From NCBI GenBank assembly GCA_024742485.1, contig JANSYK010000001.1, forward strand, positions 1,922,001-1,986,000: a stretch of 64,000 nt of DNA, in the 5' to 3' direction. Position numbers and translations under genes: made by a program. Positions 26,492 to 34,755 of the stretch are shown piece after piece. Within the stretch, counting starts at the first letter, position 1. Each line of letters begins with the position of its first letter. The notes below the pieces were generated by a model. That model was not told the DNA's origin and did no database searches. It saw nothing but the letters and a program-made list of their open reading frames with translations. Origin of the DNA: Alphaproteobacteria bacterium (GTDB lineage Bacteria > Pseudomonadota > Alphaproteobacteria > Rhizobiales > Rhizobiaceae).

Positions 26492-27472
26492 CTAGCGAAA
26501 TTCTCTGCGTGCCTGAACAATGTTCCAGATCATCACCGGCAAGACGATGATCATGATGATGAAGGCCACGGCAGTAGCCCGGCCATCGTCACGGAACATG
26601 TAGGACATCATGTAACTCGGCAGGATTTCCGTGCCGAAATTGCCGCCTGTCATCGTGTAGACGATGTCAAAGACCTTGAGCACGAGAATGGTGGTCGTCG
26701 TCCAGACGACCACGATCGTGCCCATGATCTGCGGCACCTTGATCTTGAAGAAGATCTGAAACGGATTGGCGCCATCGATGATGGCCGCCTCGATGGTTTC
26801 TTCCGGCACGCCGCGTAGCGCGCCGGACAGAATGACCATGGCAAATCCGGTTTGCGTCCAGATCAGGATCGCCATCAGGAAGAAATTGTTCCAGAACGGC
26901 ACCTGCAGCATGTCCACCGAACCCTCGGCGCCAAAGAGCGAACGGATCGCATTGATCAGTCCGATATCGGCGTCATTGGCGTAGACGAACTTCCAGATCA
27001 GCGACGCGCCGACAAAGCTGATGGCCATCGGCATGAAGATCATCGATTTCGCCAGATTGCCGCCCTTCATCCGGTCAGTGAGCTGAGCGGCCAGAAGCCC
27101 GGCGAAGGTTGCAGCAGCTGGTACCACCAGAACCCAAAGCATGTTGTTGAGGAAGCTTTGCCGGAACTCGGGCTCGCCAAACATCGTGATGTAATTGCCA
27201 AGGCCGATGAACTCGTCGCCACCCCGGTTGAAAAGAGAGCGGTAGAATGATGCCACCACCGGATAGGCCAGGTAAATGCCGAGGGCCAGGATGGCCGGCA
27301 AAAGAAACAGCCACGGGCGAACCATATTCGCGCGATTGATATTGCGGCCGATATTCTCGCCCCGTGCGGGGAATATGACTTTGTCGAGAACCAGATTGGA
27401 AAAGTAGAAATAGGCGACACAACCGCCGACTCCGGCCAATATGGTTGCGATCCCTTGCAACAGCGGGTTCAT
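26492..27472 (-). CDS. aglF: Alpha-glucoside ABC transporter permease AglF
   Basis: A 326-aa MalF-type permease with several membrane helices, beginning with one at about 5-35, and an EAA loop E-A-A-I-I-D-G-A-N-P-F-Q-I-F. It follows aglE, from which it is separated by 112 bases with a strong stem-loop that may lower permease expression relative to the binding protein. Confidence 0.92.
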   Translation of the reverse strand: MNPLLQGIATILAGVGGCVAYFYFSNLVLDKVIFPARGENIGRNINRANMVRPWLFLLPAILALGIYLAYPVVASFYRSLFNRGGDEFIGLGNYITMFGEPEFRQSFLNNMLWVLVVPAAATFAGLLAAQLTDRMKGGNLAKSMIFMPMAISFVGASLIWKFVYANDADIGLINAIRSLFGAEGSVDMLQVPFWNNFFLMAILIWTQTGFAMVILSGALRGVPEETIEAAIIDGANPFQIFFKIKVPQIMGTIVVVWTTTTILVLKVFDIVYTMTGGNFGTEILPSYMMSYMFRDDGRATAVAFIIMIIVLPVMIWNIVQARREFR

Positions 27473-27539
27473 GGCGACCTCCCTTCACCCAAGGCAGCCC
27501 GGATCGGATCCGGTGACCTTGCTGGCATCCCTTTTTGAG

Positions 27540-27567
27540 CGCCCGCGGCGTGAAATCGCCGCGGGCG
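27540..27567 (-). other. Intercistronic stem-loop between aglE and aglF
   Basis: An 11-base-pair perfect stem (core GCCCGCGGCG / CGCCGCGGGC) around a six-base loop, just after the aglE stop. The transcript continues with an A-run, not a U-run, so it is not a normal terminator. Such structures after binding-protein genes commonly protect the upstream mRNA and reduce read-through. Confidence 0.6.
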
Positions 27568-27584
27568 TTCGCATGACGCTTTGC

Positions 27585-28940
27585 TTACTTGATCGACTGC
27601 CAGCGATCCTGGATCGTCTTGGCAACATCGGCGGCCTCCGCACCCGATGTGTAATCGACCATGCCGGTCCAGAACGCACCGGCGCCGATTTCGCCCGGCA
27701 TCAGGTCAGACCCGTCGAATCGGAAGGTCGTCGCATTCAGCAGGATGTCACCAAGCGCCCGGGACGTATCGTTGTTGTAGGCAGCCTTGTTCACACCGAC
27801 ATGCGGCGTCAGGAAGCCACCCTGGGCCATCCAGACTTCGTGCGCGATCGGTGTTTTGAGAAACTCGACAAAGGCCCGTGCGACAGGCGAGTCATCGAGG
27901 ATGGCGAACAGTGTTCCGGCACCCAGAACCGGCTTGCCGAGATCCTTGTCGCCATAGGCGGGGAAATAGAAGAAGTCGACATCTTCCCCAACTTCCGTGC
28001 CTTCGGGAAAGAAGGTCGGAATGAAGGTTGCCTGATGGTGCATGTAGCATTTCGGCGGAAGCTCGAAGAGCCCGCCCGGGCTGTCGCGGAAGTCCGTGTT
28101 CGGAACCGATGCAGCTCCGCCGGCGACATAGTCGTCATTCTTGGCGAAGTGGCCGTATTCTTCGATCGCGGCAACGATCCGCGGATCATCGAACGGAATT
28201 TCGTTGGTGACCCACTGATCATAGACATCCGGAGACTGCGTGCGCAGCATCATGTCCTCAACCCAGTCGGTGGCAGGCCAGCCGGTTGCCGCGCCCGATC
28301 CGAGCCCGATGCACCACGGTGTACCGCCATCGGCAACGATCTGATCAGTCAGCGCCCTGAGGTCTTCCATCGTTTCGGGAATGTCATAACCGGCTTCCTC
28401 GAACTGCTCGGGAACGTACCAGACCAGCGACTTCACATCGATTTTGTAGAAAAAGCCGAAAAGATCGTCTTTTCCATTGGCATCGGCATAGGTGCCCAGA
28501 TCAACCCAGGACTGCCCGGCAGCGTAGTTGTCCTTGACCCAGTCACCGGTTTCGGAACCGAGAGGCGACAGGAATCCGCGCGATGCCATGTCTGCGGCCA
28601 GCCCGGGCTGCGGGAATACGGCGATGTTCGGAGCGGAATTGGCTTGCGCCGAAATCACGATGTCCTGCTCGAAGCTGTCGGAACCGGAATAAGCAACCGT
28701 GGCCCCGGTGGCTTCTTCGAAATAGGCCAGCATATTGTTGACGATTTTGCCGTCTTCACCCGTCCAGGGGCCGGTCATCGTCAACTCCTGACCGGAAAGG
28801 TCATTGGCTGCGGCGAACTCTTCAAAGCTGGCCCAGTTGAAGGGGCCTTCGCCCGGCGCATAGAGCAGGTGATTGTCGGCATGAGCCATACCGGCGGTCA
28901 GGGCGATAGCTGCCACGCCGGAATAAATTAGCGTTCTCAT
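27585..28940 (-). CDS. aglE: Alpha-glucoside ABC transporter substrate-binding protein
   Basis: A 451-aa periplasmic solute-binding protein with a Sec signal peptide (residues 1-21, ending A-M-A-H-A). The mature part has the family-1 extracellular binding protein fold and S-G-S-D-S-F-E-Q-D-I near residue 85. ATG 28940 is preceded by GGGAGGA. It is the first gene of aglEFGAK and is transcribed from a promoter that overlaps a LacI-type operator. Confidence 0.93.
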   Translation of the reverse strand: MRTLIYSGVAAIALTAGMAHADNHLLYAPGEGPFNWASFEEFAAANDLSGQELTMTGPWTGEDGKIVNNMLAYFEEATGATVAYSGSDSFEQDIVISAQANSAPNIAVFPQPGLAADMASRGFLSPLGSETGDWVKDNYAAGQSWVDLGTYADANGKDDLFGFFYKIDVKSLVWYVPEQFEEAGYDIPETMEDLRALTDQIVADGGTPWCIGLGSGAATGWPATDWVEDMMLRTQSPDVYDQWVTNEIPFDDPRIVAAIEEYGHFAKNDDYVAGGAASVPNTDFRDSPGGLFELPPKCYMHHQATFIPTFFPEGTEVGEDVDFFYFPAYGDKDLGKPVLGAGTLFAILDDSPVARAFVEFLKTPIAHEVWMAQGGFLTPHVGVNKAAYNNDTSRALGDILLNATTFRFDGSDLMPGEIGAGAFWTGMVDYTSGAEAADVAKTIQDRWQSIK

Positions 28941-29005
28941 TGAAGTCCTCCCGGATTGCACGCTTACCGTGCGAATGATCATAAACCAGTGCGCAGAGTC
29001 AAAAT

Positions 29006-29017
29006 CAAAGCGCTTTG
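29006..29017. promoter_or_regulatory. AglR/LacI-type operator at the aglE promoter
   Basis: CAAAGCGCTTTG is a perfect 12-base palindrome of the LacI/GalR operator form (centre CG). It lies 66 bases upstream of the aglE start and directly downstream of a candidate -10 element, where bound repressor would block transcription. Confidence 0.75.
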
Positions 29018-29027
29018 GAAGAAGCCA

Positions 29028-29056
29028 ACAATTGCTCACATATTGGTGATTGTCAA
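29028..29056 (-). promoter_or_regulatory. Candidate aglE promoter
   Basis: Reading leftward, a consensus TTGACA (29056-29051) is followed after 17 bases by AATTGT (29033-29028), a weak -10. The palindromic operator begins 10 bases beyond, over the expected transcription start. Confidence 0.4.
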
Positions 29057-29170
29057 TGAGAAACCGAAGAAAACCGTGAATCAAGGCCTGTGTTGTTGAA
29101 CCACCAATCGAATATTTCGTGCTTTCTTCCTTTGACGGACGCCGTTTGCGGCACTATTGTAACCAATTAC

Positions 29171-29184
29171 TCAAATCGCTTTGA
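29171..29184. promoter_or_regulatory. Second AglR/LacI-type operator, at the aglR start
   Basis: TCAAATCGCTTTGA differs at one base from the palindrome TCAAAGCGCTTTGA and matches the operator at 29006-29017. It lies 15 bases upstream of the aglR ATG, which suggests autorepression and possible looping between the two sites (centres about 166 bases apart). Confidence 0.65.
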
Positions 29185-29198
29185 AAGTCATCTACCCC

Positions 29199-30230
29199 AT
29201 GAATCTCAAGGAATTGTCAAAGCATCTCGGCCTGTCTCAAACCACGGTGAGCAGGGCTTTGAACGGATTCCCGGAGGTCAAGGAAGCGACACGGCTGCGC
29301 GTGCTGGCGGCCGCCAAGAAACACAACTACTCCCCCAACATCCGCGCCAAGAACCTGGCGACCGGCCGGGCCATGGCCACCGGCCATGTCATTCCGCTCT
29401 CGTCAAAACACGAAATGGTCAACCCGATCTTTGGCGACTTCGTTGCCGGTGCCGGTGAAGTCTACGCTCGCAGCGGCTACGAGATGGTCCTGTCGATCGT
29501 CAACGACCGGGATGAAGCGGCGGTGTACAAGGATCTGCGGGCAAAGGGGACCGTGGACGGCCTCATTGTCCATGGCCCGAAAATCAACGACACAAGGATC
29601 GATCTCCTGCGCCAGATCGGCATTCCGTTTGTAGTGCATGGACGCGCATCCGGCATCGCGTCATCCTATTCCTGGCTCGATGTCAACAATCGCAGCGCGT
29701 TCAGCCGTGCAACGGACTTTCTTCTTGATCTCGGTCATCGGCGCATCGCGCTCATCAATGGGCTTGAAGCGATGGATTTCGCCTACCGCCGCCGGGATGG
29801 TTATGAGCGTTCCCTTCAGGCACGGGACATCAAGCCTGACCCCGAACTGATGCGGTCTGATGAAATGACCGAAGTCTATGGCTACCGGTCCGCGCGGGAC
29901 ATGATGGCACACAGCAATCCACCCACCGCCTATCTTGTCTCATCGATCATCTGTGCGTTCGGTGTTCGGCGCGCCGTGGAGGAAGCCGGAATGCGGATCG
30001 GGCGCGACATCTCGATTATCACGTTCGACGATGAGCTTTCCTACCTGAAAAACGGCGAGGATGTTCCAATCTTCACAGCCGCGCGGTCATCGGTTCGCGA
30101 TGCCGGACGCCAGGCCGGCGAAATGTTGTTGCAACTGATCGAAAATCCGGAGAAAATGCCCATCAACGTTTTACTGGAGGCCGAATTGATGGTGGGCACA
30201 TCGACCGGCCCTGCTCCAAAATCCGGGTAA
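29199..30230 (+). CDS. aglR: LacI-family repressor of the alpha-glucoside operon
   Basis: A 343-aa LacI-family regulator. The N-terminal helix-turn-helix has the signature L-G-L-S-Q-T-T-V-S-R-A-L-N-G, followed by a hinge and a periplasmic-binding-protein-like sugar domain. ATG 29199 (M-N-L-K-E-L) gives the family N-terminus; the frame extends to a TTG at 29181, but that codon lies within the operator. It diverges from aglE, and the two palindromes between them are its likely targets. Confidence 0.92.
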   Translation: MNLKELSKHLGLSQTTVSRALNGFPEVKEATRLRVLAAAKKHNYSPNIRAKNLATGRAMATGHVIPLSSKHEMVNPIFGDFVAGAGEVYARSGYEMVLSIVNDRDEAAVYKDLRAKGTVDGLIVHGPKINDTRIDLLRQIGIPFVVHGRASGIASSYSWLDVNNRSAFSRATDFLLDLGHRRIALINGLEAMDFAYRRRDGYERSLQARDIKPDPELMRSDEMTEVYGYRSARDMMAHSNPPTAYLVSSIICAFGVRRAVEEAGMRIGRDISIITFDDELSYLKNGEDVPIFTAARSSVRDAGRQAGEMLLQLIENPEKMPINVLLEAELMVGTSTGPAPKSG

Positions 30231-30360
30231 TCACCCCTAAGACGATCGCAACGCCGGCTTTGTAAAGTTGATCGGTTGAATGATTGTGGCGGTCGCAATT
30301 TGTTGATGCTATCGCTATATCAGGGCGGTAAAGCAAAAACTGAGACAGTTCGCAGCGGGT

Positions 30361-30376
30361 GCGGCCATTGGGCCGC
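30361..30376 (+). other. Small stem-loop in the leader of the RND adaptor gene
   Basis: GCGGCC and GGCCGC arms around a four-base loop lie 18 bases upstream of the adaptor start, close to its ribosome site. It could be a weak aglR terminator or a leader structure. Confidence 0.3.
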
Positions 30377-30394
30377 TCCAAGAGACGAGACAAC

Positions 30395-31543
30395 ATGGCA
30401 AGATTTCGGTTCCACAAATTCGCGGCGATTGCCGTGCTGGCCGTTTCGGCGGGCTGGATCCTGACCGGCGAGTTTTCGTCCGTCAACAGCGCGGCCGGTG
30501 ACGGGCAGGCAACCGCGGAACCGGATCAGGCCGATGCGCCGGCTGAATTGCCGGTCACATTGCGAACCGTTGCCTTCGTTGAACCTTATTTCGTCGATCA
30601 CAACCGCGCCATAAGGCTGTCGGGCCTCACGGAAGCCGACAAGCGGGCCACGCTTGCGACACGCGCCGCCGGAATCATCGAGCAATTGCCATTCGAGCAG
30701 GGTGACAGCGTTGAGGAAGGCGACGTGATCCTGTCCCTGGAAGTCGAAGAACAGACCGCGATGATCGAAACGGCGCGGGCCCTACTCGCTCAGCGGGAAA
30801 AGGAGTTCGAAGCGACTGAACGGCTTGTGACCGCCGGCACCCTGCCCAAGCTCCGGGCCGATGAATCGCGTTCCGCGCTGAGTTCGGCCCGCTCGCAGCT
30901 CGAACAGGCGGAAGCCGAACATGCGCGACTGGAGGTCCGGGCACCTTTTTCCGGTGTCATCGACCGGCTGAACGTCGAAAATGGCAGCTATGTTCAGGCC
31001 GGTGCGCAGGTTGCCGTGCTCCTCAAGCTTGATCCCGTGATTGCACGCGGTGAGGTCAGCGAGAGCGATCTGCATTATATCAAGCCGGGCAATGCGGCGG
31101 AAATCGACCTGGTCAACGGCCGCAAGGTGCAAGGGGAGGTCAGCTATATCAGCCGCGATGCCTCGCCGCAGACAAGAACCTTCCCGGTCGAAATCGCCAT
31201 TCCCAACCAGGACCTGTCGATCCCCGCGGGGATGACAGCTGAAATCACGCTGTGGGCGGACACCGTGCGCGCAGTGGTGCTGCCACGGTCCGTTGTCACG
31301 CTCTCCATCAATGGCGATCTGGGTGTACGCATCCTCAAGCCGGACGATACAGCTTCTTTCATACCCATCGATTTGATCGACGACATGCCGCAGGGCCTGG
31401 TTCTGGGCGGCGTACCGGAGGATGCCCGCATCATCGTCGCAGGCCAGGATCTTGTGGTCGATGGCGAGAAGGTCAATCCGGTCGAGGCGGATCAGGAAAT
31501 GGTTCAGCGATTCATTGCCGGAGCAACCGGAGCTTCGAACTGA
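30395..31543 (+). CDS. RND efflux periplasmic adaptor (membrane fusion protein)
   Basis: A 382-aa HlyD/AcrA-type adaptor. It has an N-terminal membrane anchor (about 7-27), a lipoyl-like half (E-Q-G-D-S-V-E-E-G-D), a central alpha-hairpin of about 60 residues, the second lipoyl half (R-A-P-F-S-G-V-I-D) and beta-barrel domains. ATG 30395 follows an AGAGACGAG site. It links the inner-membrane pump encoded next to an outer-membrane channel, for which no gene is seen here. There is no regulator gene adjacent other than aglR. Confidence 0.9.
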   Translation: MARFRFHKFAAIAVLAVSAGWILTGEFSSVNSAAGDGQATAEPDQADAPAELPVTLRTVAFVEPYFVDHNRAIRLSGLTEADKRATLATRAAGIIEQLPFEQGDSVEEGDVILSLEVEEQTAMIETARALLAQREKEFEATERLVTAGTLPKLRADESRSALSSARSQLEQAEAEHARLEVRAPFSGVIDRLNVENGSYVQAGAQVAVLLKLDPVIARGEVSESDLHYIKPGNAAEIDLVNGRKVQGEVSYISRDASPQTRTFPVEIAIPNQDLSIPAGMTAEITLWADTVRAVVLPRSVVTLSINGDLGVRILKPDDTASFIPIDLIDDMPQGLVLGGVPEDARIIVAGQDLVVDGEKVNPVEADQEMVQRFIAGATGASN

Positions 31544-34500
31544 TGTCCTTCGTCGATTATGCCATACGCAACGCACGATTGACGATTTCGATTCTGGTAT
31601 TTTTTCTCATTGCTGGAGCCCTGGCCTATCAGTCCATTCCCAAGGAAGCCGAGCCGGATATCCAGATTCCGATCATCTATGTCAGCCTGGGATATCAGGG
31701 CATCTCGCCGGAGGATTCCGAACGGCTGCTGCTGCGGCCGATTGAATCGAAACTGAAATCCATCGCCGGCATCAAGGAGATGCGCTCGACCTCCTATCAG
31801 GGAGGCGGCAATGTCGTGGTCGAATTCCAGGCCGGCGCCAATCTCGAAAAGGCCCTCGACGACGTCCGCAACAAGGTCGATGAAGCCAAGCCGGACCTGC
31901 CGCAAGGGGCCGATGAACCGACCGTCAACGAGGTCAATATCTCCGAGTTTCCAGTCTTGGTGGTGACCCTGTCGGGCAACGTGCCCGAACGCGCGCTGAC
32001 CGTCGCGGCGCGCGAGTTGCGCGACCGCATCGAGGAAATCACCGGCGTGCTGGACGCCAATCTTCAGGGCGCCCGCGACGAACTGGTCGAAGTGATAATC
32101 GACCCGATGAAGCTCTCCTCCTATGGGCTGCGGCTCGATCAACTGATTGCCGGCGTCGGCGCCAACAATTCGCTGGTCGCCGCCGGCCAGATGGAAGGAT
32201 CTGAAGGACGCTATGCCGTCAAGGTGCCGTCCCTGATCGAGACGGTGGAAGATGTTGCCAATCTGCCGATCGTCGCCGGTCCCAACGCCGTGGTGCGTGC
32301 CCGCGATCTGGCGACAATCCGCTCGACCTTCAAGGACGCCGAAACCATCACCCGTTTCAATGGCCAGCCAGCCATTGCCATCGAAGTATCGAAGCGAACC
32401 GGTGCCAATCTCATCGAGACGGTCGATCGGGTCAAGGTCGTCGCCACGGAATTCGAATCCCTGCTGCCCGAGGGCGCATCCGTCACGTTCAGCCAGGACA
32501 AGTCGACCAATATCAGGCAATTGCTCGGCGATCTGGAAAACAGCGTTCTGACAGCTGTCATCCTGGTATTTGTCGTCATCCTCTATGCCTTGTCCGGACG
32601 GGCGTCGATGCTTATCGGCCTGGCCATTCCCGCCTCGTTCCTGATGGGCATTCTTGCCCTTTCGCTGGCCGGCTACACCGTCAACATCGTCGTGCTCTTC
32701 AGCCTGATCCTGGCGGTCGGCATGCTCGTGGATGATGCCATTATCGTGACGGAATTCGCCGAACGGCGAATGACGGAGGGGATGCCGAAGAAGGAGGCTT
32801 TTTCGCTTGCCGCCCGCCGCATGGCCGGACCGGTGACTGCCGCAACGGCAACGCGTGTCGCCGCCTTTTCACCACTGCTGTTCTGGCCGGGCATCGTCGG
32901 CGAATTCATGAAATACATGCCGATCACGCTGATCGCCACCCTGTCGGCTTCGCTGGTCTATGCGCTGATTTTCGTGCCGGCGCTGGGCGCCCTCGTTGCC
33001 AAGCCGGTTGTCGAAGAGGGACCGCATCGCGATGGCTGGTACATGGCGATTGCCAAACGGGCGGTCCGCCATCCCTTTATCGTCATGATCCTGGCGGTCG
33101 GGCTGCTCGTCGCCGTGCCGGTCGGATACGGAAAATACGGTTCGGGTCTGGAATTCTTCCCCAATGTCGAGCCTGAATATGGGCTGCTTTATGTCAAAGC
33201 ACGCGGCAATCTCTCGCTGGAAGAACAGGATGCTTTTGTCCGCCGCGCCGAAGAGCGCATTCTAGGGTGGCCGGGGGTCAAAACCGTGTACACCCGCACC
33301 GGCGTCACCAGCGGCGGCGGGGTCCAGTTGGACGCGGATGTCGTCGGTGTCATCCAGTATGAATTCATTGACTGGCGCGAGCGCAAGGCCGCCAACGATA
33401 TTCTCGACGATTTGCGGGAGGTGATGACCGGCATTCCAGGAGCGGAGATCGAGGTTCAGGTTCCCGATGCCGGCCCACCGACAGGCAAGGCCATTCAGCT
33501 TCGGCTGTCAGCGGCCGATCCGGAAGGCTTGAACCAGGTTGCCCGCGACGTGGCATCCATGCTGGAGACCGTCGATGACGTGATCGACATCTCCGACGGA
33601 CTGCCGCCACCGGGCATCGACTGGGAAATCGAGGTTGATCAAACCAAGGCGGCCCAATACGGCATTGCGCCGGCAACAGTCGGGACAGTGGTGCAACTCG
33701 TGACCACAGGTCTGAAACTGTCGGAATACCGGCCGGCAGGCATTGACGACGATGTCGATATCCGCCTGCGGCTACCGCAGGACCGGCGGACCCTGTCGAC
33801 CCTCGACCAATTGCGGGTGGAAACCTCACAGGGTTCCGTACCCATCTCAAATTTTGTTTCTCGCGAAGCCGCACAACGCACCGGAACGCTCAGCCGAATC
33901 GACGGCGTACGGACCATTGTCGTGCAGGCCGGCATTCGTGAAGGCGTGCAGGCTGACAACGTGCGCAAGACCGTCATCGCCAATATGGAGACGATGGGGC
34001 TGGATGAGTCCAATATCCGCTGGAAACTCGCCGGTGAGGACGAGGAACAGGCCGCCGCCAGTGAATTCCTCAGCAAGGCTTTTGGCGCCGCAATTTTCCT
34101 TATTTTTGTGGTCCTGCTTGCCCAGTTCAACAATTTCACATCCGTCGCACTGGTCCTGTCGGCCGTGGTCATGTCGACCATCGGTGTGCTCCTCGGCCTG
34201 ATGATCATGGGCCAGCCTTTCAGTGTCGTCATGACCGGCATTGGAATTATCGCCCTGGCCGGAGTCGTGGTGAACAACAATATCGTGCTGATCGACACCT
34301 ATGACCGGCTGCGCAAGGAAGGATGGGACAAGCTCGAAGCCGTGCTGCAGACCTGTCGCGAACGCGCACGTCCCGTGGTTCTCACCGCCGTGACGGCCAT
34401 TCTTGGTGTGCTTCCAATCGCCTTCGGCCTGAATCTCGAGATTCTCAATCACGAAACCACCGTTGGTGCGCCTTCGACGCAATGGTGGATCGCCCTGTCG

Positions 34501-34728
34501 AGCGCCATCGTTTTCGGACTGGCCTTCTCGACCGTGCTCACGCTCATCGTCACGCCTTCGGCCCTGATGATCGTGACCCGCTCGAATGACAGCAAACTGC
34601 GCCGTTTCTTTGGGCGTTTCAGATGGTCGCGACGCGGTGACGCTGCTGAAGAAGACACCAAGCCGGCTGACCCGAAAGAGAAAGAACCACCGGCGCCGGA
34701 TGGCGGCAAACCACAGCCGGCCGAATAA
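31543..34728 (+). CDS. RND efflux transporter permease
   Basis: A 1061-aa proton-driven RND pump with two homologous halves, each of six hydrophobic helices and a large periplasmic loop. Helix 4 carries the proton-relay pair in G-M-L-V-D-D-A-I-I. In helix 10 the position of the AcrB lysine reads V-V-N-N-N-I-V-L, so the relay is of the variant type seen in many non-AcrB pumps. ATG 31543 overlaps the adaptor stop by one base (TGATG). The last 40 residues are charged and proline-rich. Substrates are unknown. Confidence 0.93.
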   Translation: MSFVDYAIRNARLTISILVFFLIAGALAYQSIPKEAEPDIQIPIIYVSLGYQGISPEDSERLLLRPIESKLKSIAGIKEMRSTSYQGGGNVVVEFQAGANLEKALDDVRNKVDEAKPDLPQGADEPTVNEVNISEFPVLVVTLSGNVPERALTVAARELRDRIEEITGVLDANLQGARDELVEVIIDPMKLSSYGLRLDQLIAGVGANNSLVAAGQMEGSEGRYAVKVPSLIETVEDVANLPIVAGPNAVVRARDLATIRSTFKDAETITRFNGQPAIAIEVSKRTGANLIETVDRVKVVATEFESLLPEGASVTFSQDKSTNIRQLLGDLENSVLTAVILVFVVILYALSGRASMLIGLAIPASFLMGILALSLAGYTVNIVVLFSLILAVGMLVDDAIIVTEFAERRMTEGMPKKEAFSLAARRMAGPVTAATATRVAAFSPLLFWPGIVGEFMKYMPITLIATLSASLVYALIFVPALGALVAKPVVEEGPHRDGWYMAIAKRAVRHPFIVMILAVGLLVAVPVGYGKYGSGLEFFPNVEPEYGLLYVKARGNLSLEEQDAFVRRAEERILGWPGVKTVYTRTGVTSGGGVQLDADVVGVIQYEFIDWRERKAANDILDDLREVMTGIPGAEIEVQVPDAGPPTGKAIQLRLSAADPEGLNQVARDVASMLETVDDVIDISDGLPPPGIDWEIEVDQTKAAQYGIAPATVGTVVQLVTTGLKLSEYRPAGIDDDVDIRLRLPQDRRTLSTLDQLRVETSQGSVPISNFVSREAAQRTGTLSRIDGVRTIVVQAGIREGVQADNVRKTVIANMETMGLDESNIRWKLAGEDEEQAAASEFLSKAFGAAIFLIFVVLLAQFNNFTSVALVLSAVVMSTIGVLLGLMIMGQPFSVVMTGIGIIALAGVVVNNNIVLIDTYDRLRKEGWDKLEAVLQTCRERARPVVLTAVTAILGVLPIAFGLNLEILNHETTVGAPSTQWWIALSSAIVFGLAFSTVLTLIVTPSALMIVTRSNDSKLRRFFGRFRWSRRGDAAEEDTKPADPKEKEPPAPDGGKPQPAE

Positions 34729-34755
34729 CACGCACTCGTCCTCGTAAGGGGCACC

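Noticed and set aside
27441-28931. 496-codon ORF on the plus strand opposite aglE
   Set aside because: It mirrors aglE exactly and spans the intercistronic hairpin; no recognisable domain.
31252-31542. Upstream extension of the RND permease frame
   Set aside because: It overlaps the adaptor gene in another frame; the conserved RND N-terminus begins at 31543 with a TGATG coupling.
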